From an uncultured Luteimonas sp. (GTDB taxonomy: Bacteria; Pseudomonadota; Gammaproteobacteria; Xanthomonadales; Xanthomonadaceae), in contig CAKTDC010000043.1 in NCBI GenBank assembly GCA_934541015.1, positions 1-10,912 of the forward strand: a DNA stretch of 10,912 bases. The letters run 5' to 3'. The position numbers and the translations under genes are program-made. Positions 6,121 to 10,912 of this stretch are shown here, one piece after another. A model generated the notes under the pieces. That model saw only the letters and a program-made list of their open reading frames with translations. It did not search any database and was not told the origin of the DNA. Within the stretch, counting starts at the first letter, position 1. Each line of letters opens with the position of its first letter.

Positions 6121-6895
6121 TCCCTCCGCGCCGGAGCCGGACCAGCGGCTGAGGCTGCTCAGCGCCAATATCCAGGCCGGCTCCAGCACCCGCCGCTACA
6201 GCGACTACGCGACCCGCAGCTGGTCGCACGTGCTGCCCGCGGGTGGCAAGCGCGCGGCACTGGACGCGATCGCGCGCCTGGCCGGCGAGTACGACATCGT
6301 CGGCCTGCAGGAGAGCGACCCGGGCAGCTGGCGCTCGGGCTTCACCAACCAGACCCACTACCTGGCCGAGCGCGGCGGCTTCGGCTACTGGAGCCACCAG
6401 CCCAACCGCCGGGTCGGCAACGTCGCCTCCAGCGCCAACGCCCTGCTCAGCAAGCTCGAACCGGTGGAGGTCAACGACCATCCCCTGCCCGGGCGCATCT
6501 CCGGCCGCGGCGTGCTGCTGGCGCAGTTCGGCCAGGGCGAGCTGGGGCTGACGGTGGCGGTGGCGCACCTGTCGCTGGGCGCGCAGTCCCGCCGCTCGCA
6601 GCTGTCGTTCATCGCCGAGCTGCTGCAGGACCACCCGCACGCGGTGCTGATGGGCGACTTCAACTGCATGCCCGACCGCCCGGAAATGAGCGTGCTCTAC
6701 AACAACACCCGCCTGCAGCCGCCGCCCTGCCCGGTGCACACCTTCCCCAGCTGGAAGCCGCAGCGCGCCATCGACCACATCCTGGTCACCGACAGCCTGC
6801 GCTGCACCGGCATGCAGGCCCTGCCGGCCGCGTTCTCCGACCATCTGGCGCTTTCGGTCGAACTGGACGTGCCCGAAGCCGCGCTCCAGCGCTGA
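6104..6895 (+). CDS. Endonuclease/exonuclease/phosphatase (EEP) family protein
   Basis: The 263-residue protein is a metal-dependent phosphodiesterase of the EEP (DNase I-like) superfamily. Its substrate is unknown; DNA, RNA or a phospho-lipid or phospho-sugar are all possible. Motifs in order are LLSANIQAG (18-26, Asn22), GLQES (67-71, Glu70 as metal ligand), AHLSLG (154-159, His155), MGDFNCMPD (183-191, Asp185 and Asn187), RAIDHILV (221-228, Asp224) and SDHLALSVEL (245-254, catalytic Asp246-His247). All key residues are present, so an active enzyme is expected. There is no signal peptide, so it is likely cytoplasmic. The start is GTG at 6104, inside the end of the lipoprotein dsbA gene (17-bp overlap), which suggests translational coupling. 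An EEP gene downstream of cytochrome c4 and dsbA is also found in Pseudomonas, so the linkage is old. Confidence 0.88.
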   Translation: MAQRSDPSAPEPDQRLRLLSANIQAGSSTRRYSDYATRSWSHVLPAGGKRAALDAIARLAGEYDIVGLQESDPGSWRSGFTNQTHYLAERGGFGYWSHQPNRRVGNVASSANALLSKLEPVEVNDHPLPGRISGRGVLLAQFGQGELGLTVAVAHLSLGAQSRRSQLSFIAELLQDHPHAVLMGDFNCMPDRPEMSVLYNNTRLQPPPCPVHTFPSWKPQRAIDHILVTDSLRCTGMQALPAAFSDHLALSVELDVPEAALQR

Positions 6896-6936
6896 ATCCC
6901 CGCGCCGTGCGCCTGCCCCCGGGGTGCGCTTTGCTC

Positions 6937-6942
6937 TAGCAT
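6937..6942 (+). promoter_or_regulatory. Candidate -10 element for the small lipoprotein gene
   Basis: TAGCAT lies 28 bases before the ATG at 6971 and has four of six matches to the -10 consensus. No convincing -35 was found at normal spacing. The same hexamer occurs on the minus strand at 10704-10699, ahead of the membrane protein gene. Confidence 0.25.
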
Positions 6943-6970
6943 GGTGGCCACGACCCGCCGGAAGCCCGCG

Positions 6971-7387
6971 ATGCGACTGTTCAAGACGATCCTGCCGATG
7001 CTGTTCGCGCTCGCCCTGCTGGCCGGCTGTGCCAGCACCGGCAAGCAGGTGTCGGCGCTCGAGCGCATCCAGTACGACTATTCCGCGGCGATCCGCTGGG
7101 GCGATTTCGAGGGCGCCTGGAACCTGGTCGACCCGGAATACCGCGACGCCAATCCGATGACCTCGCTGCAGCTGGAGCGCTACAAGCAGATCCAGGTGAC
7201 CTCGTATCGCGAGCTGTCCTCGCAGGCCGGCGAGACCGAGGCGGCGCGCGACATCGAGATCGGGCTGATCAACCGCCACACCATGACCGAGCGCTCGATC
7301 CGCTACGTCGAGCGCTGGCGCTACGACGCCCAGGCGCGCACCTGGTGGCTGACCGGCGGGCTGCCGGACTTCTGGGCCGGGGAGTGA
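6971..7387 (+). CDS. Small lipoprotein of unknown function
   Basis: I do not recognise a named family. The 138-residue product has a lipoprotein signal (basic MRLFK, hydrophobic core, lipobox LAGC, Cys20), so it should be anchored to the inner or outer membrane. Cys20 is followed by Ala-Ser, which favours outer-membrane sorting in the E. coli rule. The mature part is mixed alpha/beta and rich in Arg, Glu and Trp. It opens with a helix (about 29-43) running into GDFEGAWNLVDPEY, and ends with RYVERWRYDAQARTWWLTGG. That layout resembles small NTF2-like or cystatin-like folds, but this is only an impression. The ATG at 6971 has GGAAG seven bases upstream and gives the lipobox. An ATG at 6941 in the same frame would put extra charged residues before the signal. 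It sits 75 bases after the EEP gene and may be expressed separately. Confidence 0.75.
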   Translation: MRLFKTILPMLFALALLAGCASTGKQVSALERIQYDYSAAIRWGDFEGAWNLVDPEYRDANPMTSLQLERYKQIQVTSYRELSSQAGETEAARDIEIGLINRHTMTERSIRYVERWRYDAQARTWWLTGGLPDFWAGE

Positions 7388-7423
7388 GTGCCGCCGGGCG
7401 CGCTGCCCGGGACCGGTGGCGTA

Positions 7424-7432
7424 TGCGACAAT
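7424..7432 (+). promoter_or_regulatory. Candidate extended -10 promoter for the rhodanese gene
   Basis: The sequence TG-C-GACAAT (7424-7432) has the TG-N-hexamer form of an extended -10, with four of six hexamer matches. It lies 31 bases before the GTG at 7464 and closely resembles the secB promoter (TG-C-GATAAT followed by CG). Confidence 0.35.
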
Positions 7433-7463
7433 CGCCGGCCGCTGTCCAACCCCCGCCGTATCC

Positions 7464-7901
7464 GTGAATCCTGAAGAACTGATGGCCTTCCTGGGCCGCC
7501 ACCCGATGCTGTCGCTGGGCCTGGCCGGCCTGACGCTGGCCATCATCGGCAACGAGGTCGCCGGCCTGTTCCGCGGCTACAAGGCCCTGCGTCCGGCCGA
7601 GCTGACCGGCCTGATCAACCGCGACAACGCCCTGGTGGTGGACCTGCGCCCGATCGCCGACTTCGACAAGGGCCATATCCCGGGCTCGAAGAACGTGCAG
7701 ATGAGCCAGTTCGATCCGGAGAACAAGCGCCTGTCGGCGGCCAGGGCGCTGCCGGTGGTGCTGGTGTGCAAGACCGGGCAGACCGCCGGCGGCGCCGCCA
7801 AGCGGCTGAAGAAGGCCGGATTCGAGCGGGTTTTCGTGCTCGACGGCGGCATCGGCAGCTGGCAGCAGGCCGATCTGCCGCTGGCCAGGGGGCGCGGCTA
7901 G
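7464..7901 (+). CDS. Membrane-anchored rhodanese-like protein (YibN-like)
   Basis: This is a single-domain rhodanese, a sulfurtransferase fold that carries sulfane sulfur on a cysteine. The 145-residue protein has an N-terminal hydrophobic segment (about 14-31, PMLSLGLAGLTLAIIG), so it is probably anchored in the inner membrane with the domain in the cytoplasm. Domain landmarks are NALVVDLRPIADFDKGHIPGS (55-75), the active loop CKTGQT with Cys102, and VFVLDGGIGSW (123-133). E. coli YibN starts with a similar stretch (an acidic residue, then FVGRHP) and sits just upstream of grxC-secB-gpsA. That alignment favours the GTG at 7464 over the internal ATG at 7482, although the ATG has a better purine-rich site (GAAG). 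Here grxC is missing and a palindromic element follows 17 bases after the stop. The substrate is unknown. Confidence 0.88.
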   Translation: MNPEELMAFLGRHPMLSLGLAGLTLAIIGNEVAGLFRGYKALRPAELTGLINRDNALVVDLRPIADFDKGHIPGSKNVQMSQFDPENKRLSAARALPVVLVCKTGQTAGGAAKRLKKAGFERVFVLDGGIGSWQQADLPLARGRG

Positions 7902-7918
7902 ACAAGCTCCGAACAGCG

Positions 7919-8003
7919 CGTCATTCCCGCGAAGGCGGGAATCCAGCGCCTTTGCTATCAACACGTTGCAGGTCTCTGGATGCCCGCCTTCGCGGGAATG
8001 ACG
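7919..8003. repeat. 85-bp inverted-repeat element (CCCGCGAAGGCGGG class)
   Basis: The arms 7919-7946 and 7976-8003 are reverse complements at 27 of 28 positions (one T/G difference) around a 29-base centre. The left arm also folds on itself, with ATTCCCGC (7923-7930) against GCGGGAAT (7935-7942); the right arm does so slightly less well. The element begins CGTCATTCCCGC and ends GCGGGAATGACG, the signature of a dispersed palindromic repeat found many times in Xanthomonadaceae and other proteobacterial genomes. It resembles a MITE but has no visible transposase or clear target duplication. It lies between rhodanese and secB and could end or process rhodanese transcripts. Degenerate relatives lie at 2598-2687. 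Confidence 0.85.
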
Positions 8004-8077
8004 ACCAGGCACCCGGTTGTTCGGCCCTTGCCCCAGGCTCCCTGCGGATCGGCTGTCACGCGTATGCGCGCGTGAAG

Positions 8078-8086
8078 TGCGATAAT
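8078..8086 (+). promoter_or_regulatory. Extended -10 promoter for secB-gpsA
   Basis: TG-C-GATAAT at 8078-8086 is an extended -10 with five of six hexamer matches. It lies 40 bases before the secB ATG at 8127, with a start point expected near 8093. No good -35 stands at normal spacing, which extended -10 promoters tolerate. It lies downstream of the inverted-repeat element, so secB-gpsA can be transcribed independently of rhodanese. Confidence 0.6.
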
Positions 8087-8126
8087 CGGCGTCTTTCCGC
8101 AGCATTCCTCCTGGAGCAGCAACCCC

Positions 8127-8669
8127 ATGTCCGATGAAGCCCTCAACGGCGGCGCAGCGCCCGCCGAGAACGCCGGCCCGCAGTTTTCCGTCGAGAAGAT
8201 CTACGTCAAGGACGTGTCCTTCGAGTCGCCCAAGTCGCCGGTGGTCTTCACCGAGCAGGGCCAGCCGCAGATCAACCTGAACCTGTCGCAGCGCGTCCAG
8301 CGCCTGAACGACAACGCCTTCGAGGTCGTGCTCGGCGTGACCATCACCTGCACCGTCGGCGAGGGCGAGGCCGCCTCCACCGTCTACGTGGCCGAAGTGC
8401 AGCAGGCCGGCGTGTTCGGGCTGTTCGGCTTCGAGCCGCAGATCGCCGACGCGCTGCTGGGCACCCAGTGCCCGTCCGTGCTCTATCCCTATGCGCGCCA
8501 GCTGCTGGGCGACCTGATCCAGGCCGGCGGTTTCGCGCCGTTCCTGCTGCAGCCGATCAACTTCGAGGCGCTGTACGCCGAAAACCTGCGCCAGCGCCAG
8601 GAGCAGCAGGCGGCGAACACGGCCGCCGGCACGCTCGCCCCGGACAGCGGGACCGCGGGCAACGCCTGA
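8127..8669 (+). CDS. secB: Protein-export chaperone SecB
   Basis: SecB is a cytoplasmic tetrameric chaperone that holds precursor proteins unfolded and hands them to SecA for export through SecYEG. The 180-residue protein has the family core: [16 protein letters not shown] (20-35), a beta-sheet region with QPQINLNL (46-53), the [12 protein letters not shown] segment (66-77), [12 protein letters not shown] (90-101) and the conserved [32 protein letters not shown] stretch (about 115-146). The acidic N-terminus and the Ala/Gln/Thr-rich tail after about 155 are variable in the family and slightly extended here. CTGGAG precedes the ATG by ten bases. gpsA begins three bases after the stop, so the two form an operon, as in E. 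coli. E. coli has grxC immediately upstream; here that gene is absent. Confidence 0.96.
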   Translation: MSDEALNGGAAPAENAGPQFSVEKIYVKDVSFESPKSPVVFTEQGQPQINLNLSQRVQRLNDNAFEVVLGVTITCTVGEGEAASTVYVAEVQQAGVFGLFGFEPQIADALLGTQCPSVLYPYARQLLGDLIQAGGFAPFLLQPINFEALYAENLRQRQEQQAANTAAGTLAPDSGTAGNA

Positions 8670-8672
8670 GGC

Positions 8673-9698
8673 ATGGCCGGCAAGGGACCGGCGGTCGCGG
8701 TACTCGGCGCGGGCTCCTGGGGCACCGCGCTGGCCGCACTGATCGCCAGGCACGGCCATCGGGTGGTGCTGTGGGGCCGGGACGGGGCGACCATCGCCGC
8801 CATCGACGGCCGGCACGAGAACCCGCGCTACCTGCCGGGCATCGCGCTGCCGGCCTCGCTGCGCGCCACCACCGACCTGGCGGCAGCACTTGCCGGCGCC
8901 GACCTGGTGCTGGTGGCGGTGCCCTCGCACGCCTTCAACGAAACCCTGAACGCGCTGGCGCCGCTGCGCCCGGCGCACGCGGGCGTGGCCTGGGCGACCA
9001 AGGGCTTCGAGCCGGGCTCGGGCCGCTTCCTGCACGAGGTCGCCGGCGGGACGCTGGGGCCTGACGTACCGCTGGCGGTGGTGACCGGGCCGTCCTTCGC
9101 CAAGGAAGTCGCCGCGGGCCTGCCGACCGCGCTGACCGTGCACGGCGACGATCCGGACTTCGCGCAGTCGGTGGCCGACGTCCTGCACGGCCTGTCCTTC
9201 CGCGCCTACACCGGCGACGACATGCGCGGCGCCGAGCTGGGCGGCGCGATGAAGAACGTGCTGGCGGTGGCCACCGGCGTGGCCGACGGCATGAGCCTGG
9301 GCCTCAACGCCCGCGCCGGCCTGATCACCCGCGGCCTCAACGAGATGCTGCGGCTCAACATCGCCATTGGCGGCAAGCCCGAGACGCTGATGGGACTGGC
9401 CGGGCTGGGCGACCTGGTGCTGACCTGCACCGGCGACCTGTCGCGCAACCGCCGGCTGGGGCTGGCGCTGGGCCGCGGCCAGGCCATGGACGAGGCGGTG
9501 CGCGAGATCGGCCAGGTGGTCGAATCGGTGCAGACCGCCGACGAGGTGATGCGGCTGGCCGACCGCCACGGCGTCGAGCTGCCGATCGCCAGCAACGTGC
9601 GCGACGTGCTCCACGGCGACATCACCCCGGCCGAGGGCCTGGCGCGGCTGATGGCGCGCGAGCAGAAGGCCGAGTACGCGAGCCGGCTGTTCGGCTGA
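8673..9698 (+). CDS. gpsA: Glycerol-3-phosphate dehydrogenase [NAD(P)+]
   Basis: This cytoplasmic enzyme reduces dihydroxyacetone phosphate to sn-glycerol 3-phosphate, the backbone for phospholipid synthesis. The 341-residue protein has the Rossmann nucleotide-binding motif [11 protein letters not shown] (10-20), the VPSHAF loop (83-88), WATKGFE (107-113, Lys110) and [12 protein letters not shown] (136-147). [12 protein letters not shown] (191-202) includes the catalytic Lys194, and [20 protein letters not shown] (241-260) is the substrate-binding region. Length and motif spacing are normal. It starts three bases after secB and shares its promoter, with translation probably coupled because no separate ribosome binding site is well placed. 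It converges on the membrane protein gene, with 54 bases between stops. Confidence 0.97.
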   Translation: MAGKGPAVAVLGAGSWGTALAALIARHGHRVVLWGRDGATIAAIDGRHENPRYLPGIALPASLRATTDLAAALAGADLVLVAVPSHAFNETLNALAPLRPAHAGVAWATKGFEPGSGRFLHEVAGGTLGPDVPLAVVTGPSFAKEVAAGLPTALTVHGDDPDFAQSVADVLHGLSFRAYTGDDMRGAELGGAMKNVLAVATGVADGMSLGLNARAGLITRGLNEMLRLNIAIGGKPETLMGLAGLGDLVLTCTGDLSRNRRLGLALGRGQAMDEAVREIGQVVESVQTADEVMRLADRHGVELPIASNVRDVLHGDITPAEGLARLMAREQKAEYASRLFG

Positions 9699-9708
9699 TC
9701 CGGCGGCC

Positions 9709-9723
9709 GCGGCGCTGCGCCGC
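9709..9723. terminator. Short GC palindrome between convergent gpsA and membrane protein gene
   Basis: GCGGCGC (9709-9715) and GCGCCGC (9717-9723) form an inverted repeat around one T, within the 54-bp gap between convergent stop codons. It is in the right place to end transcripts from both sides but has no T-tract. In DNA this GC-rich, chance is a real alternative. Confidence 0.3.
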
Positions 9724-9752
9724 GCAGGGGAGCGGCGCGCGCCGGCGAAGAT

Positions 9753-10658
9753 CTACAGCGCCACCTGCCCCGGCGGCGCCTGCGCCCCGGGGGCCTCGCC
9801 GCAGATGTCGCGCCACAGGTGGTACATCGCCCGGAACATCACCACGTAGGCGCCGAGCAGGAACAGGAAGTACAGCGGCGCCGCCGCCAGCCCGGCCGCC
9901 TGCGGTCCGGCCAGCGACGCCACCGCGCCGACCAGCAGCACCGCCATCGCCAGCACCATCACCAGGGCGAAGCCGGCGACCATCGCCGCCAGCATCAGCA
10001 CCAGCAGCGGCAGCAGGTTGAGCACGGTGCCGCGCACGCCGTCGCCGAGCGCCTGCAGCACGCCGCGGTCGTGGAAGGCGATCTGGCCCAGCCCGATCGC
10101 CTGCACCGCGAAGCCGACCAGGCCCGCCACCGTGACCAGGGCGAAGGCCGCGCCCAGCCCCGGCGGCGGCTGCGGCAGCGACTGCGGCGTCGGCCCGCCT
10201 TCGGCCGAAAGGGTGGCCAGCTGGGCGTACCACTCCATGAAACCCGGGGCCATGGTGGCCAGCACCCAGCCCACCAGCGCGTTCTGGGCCAGCGCCAGCA
10301 GGCCGATGAACACCGCCGCGCGCAGCGCCACGGCGCCGTCGCGGTAGGTCGAGAACAGGTCGAAGGCGCGCGCGGGCCGGCCCTGCTCGAGCGCGTGCAG
10401 CAGGCGCAGGAACCCGGCCATCAGCCCGCCCAGCACGGCCATCACCAGGGCGCCGGTCAGCAGCTGCGCGCCGAAGCGGCCGCTGCCGGCGTCGCCCCAG
10501 CTGCTCGACAGGCTGCCCAGCACCACCGCCACGCCCAGCAGGCAGCACAGGAACAGCGCGCCCGCGCCCAGGATGACGCGCAGCCCGGTCGAGCCGGGGT
10601 TGAGCGCGCGGATCAGCCAGGACAGGCCGTTGGCCGGGCCCACTGCGCGTATCGCCAT
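9753..10658 (-). CDS. Multi-pass membrane protein, possibly BPSS1780-like
   Basis: This is an integral inner-membrane protein of 301 residues with no assigned function. Hydrophobic segments lie at about 26-48, 62-86, 108-138, 168-192, 211-250 (probably two) and 258-280, giving six or seven spans. The N-terminus (VGPANGLSWLIRALN, 6-20) and the C-terminal FRAMYHLWRDICG (275-287) are the most family-like parts and recall the BPSS1780 family of uncharacterised proteobacterial membrane proteins; that assignment is tentative. A Pro-rich loop (155-167) separates the halves. No enzymatic motif is seen. The ATG at 10658 (MAIRAV) has GGAAAT about seven bases upstream; an in-frame alternative at 10682 adds eight residues. 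A candidate -10 (TAGCAT) lies at 10704-10699. It converges on gpsA and has no obvious functional link to it. Confidence 0.8.
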   Translation of the reverse strand: MAIRAVGPANGLSWLIRALNPGSTGLRVILGAGALFLCCLLGVAVVLGSLSSSWGDAGSGRFGAQLLTGALVMAVLGGLMAGFLRLLHALEQGRPARAFDLFSTYRDGAVALRAAVFIGLLALAQNALVGWVLATMAPGFMEWYAQLATLSAEGGPTPQSLPQPPPGLGAAFALVTVAGLVGFAVQAIGLGQIAFHDRGVLQALGDGVRGTVLNLLPLLVLMLAAMVAGFALVMVLAMAVLLVGAVASLAGPQAAGLAAAPLYFLFLLGAYVVMFRAMYHLWRDICGEAPGAQAPPGQVAL

Positions 10659-10764
10659 GACGGATTTCCGGTCTCGGCCCACAGGCCGGGGAGCGGGAAT
10701 GCTACTGCATGTGCGTTCCCGGGCCGTGCCGCGCGCGGTTTCCGCTGCGGCAGACAGGCGGCGG

Positions 10765-10912
10765 CTGGAAAAGGTTCTTCTCGCAAATGCGGGGAAACAA
10801 TCGTCAAGAGCAGAGCTGGATCGGGGCTTACGGACCGAGGGTCGCCCCGGGCCGGGGATTGCTCCCCGGCTCGGTCAGCCCGCTCCGCGGTCCGGCCCGG
10901 CGCAGCGCGCCG
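10765..10912 (-). repeat. Dispersed structured repeat element, right copy (B), inverted and cut by the window end
   Basis: Read on the minus strand from 10912, this is the same element as the left copy from base 101. It begins CGGCGCGCTGCGCCGGGCCG, continues through GACCGCGGAGCGGGCTGACC and ATCCCCGG, and ends in GAGAAGAACC followed by four T. The 5' part that holds the GGA-loop hairpins in the left copy would lie beyond the window. This copy keeps a clearer fold than the left one: a stem CCGGGGA/TCCCCGG (10852-10858 and 10863-10869) with a GCAA loop on the minus strand. That stem is nested in GACCGAG/CTCGGTC (10833-10839 and 10870-10876). No gene lies in this stretch. It sits upstream of the membrane protein gene, in the same reading direction. 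Confidence 0.7.

Noticed and set aside
2116..6189. A 1357-codon minus-strand open frame spanning several genes
   Set aside because: It runs antisense to five plus-strand genes with clear motifs, has low-complexity Arg/Gly/Ala composition and no family features. High GC suppresses stop codons and creates such frames. Its stretch over engB is in a different frame from engB.
7269..9614. A 781-codon minus-strand open frame opposite rhodanese, secB and gpsA
   Set aside because: It is the antisense shadow of conserved genes and crosses the inverted-repeat element, whose translation gives the familiar RHSREGG...SRLRGND artefact.
10773..10792. Fur-box-like sequence in the right repeat tail
   Set aside because: GTTCTTCTCGCAAATGC resembles half of a Fur site but lacks the inverted partner, and the left copy diverges at the same place.
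1..10912. Composite transposon bounded by the inverted end repeats
   Set aside because: No transposase, integrase or target-site duplication is visible, and the enclosed genes are conserved housekeeping genes in expected order. Dispersed repeats are a simpler explanation.
1..10912. tRNA, rRNA, CRISPR array, toxin-antitoxin or phage genes
   Set aside because: No cloverleaf with CCA-type end, no regularly spaced direct repeats, and no recognisable small toxin, antitoxin or phage protein were seen on reading both strands.

Overview
This is a very GC-rich window that looks like an ordinary chromosomal housekeeping segment of a gammaproteobacterium. The best fit is the Xanthomonadaceae (Lysobacter/Luteimonas/Pseudoxanthomonas type). 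The evidence is a plant-type glutamate-cysteine ligase, a tandem dsbA pair downstream of cytochrome c4, the rhodanese-secB-gpsA neighbourhood, GTG starts, and several short dispersed palindromic repeats typical of that group. The placement is inference from gene content; no marker gene fixes the genus.

Layout: 1-298 is a non-coding repeat and hairpin region. gshA (minus) and a VIT1/CCC1-type metal transporter (plus) diverge from a 153-bp region. A convergent gap with decayed palindromic repeats separates the transporter from engB (minus). engB diverges from a plus-strand periplasmic redox cluster: diheme cytochrome c4, soluble DsbA, lipoprotein DsbA, and an overlapping endonuclease/exonuclease/phosphatase (EEP) gene. 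A small lipoprotein gene of unknown function follows. Next come a membrane-anchored rhodanese, an 85-bp inverted-repeat element, and a tightly spaced secB-gpsA pair. A multi-pass membrane protein gene (minus) converges on gpsA. The last 150 bases hold a second, inverted copy of the repeat seen at the start of the window.

Functional themes are thiol/disulfide chemistry and envelope biogenesis. gshA makes the glutathione precursor, the two DsbA proteins oxidise periplasmic cysteines, rhodanese handles sulfane sulfur, and SecB delivers unfolded precursors to the Sec machinery. Cytochrome c4 carries electrons in the periplasm and GpsA makes glycerol-3-phosphate for phospholipids. EngB is a ribosome assembly GTPase.

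The coding content is mostly conventional; the notable signals are non-coding. They are (a) a long dispersed element at both window ends in opposite orientation, whose left copy carries a hairpin with a GGA loop very like CsrA/RsmA binding sites; (b) a perfect 23-bp G-rich palindrome, also a G-quadruplex motif, touching the gshA stop codon; and (c) a palindromic repeat sitting between rhodanese and secB, where related bacteria usually carry grxC. No defence, CRISPR, phage or transposase gene is visible.
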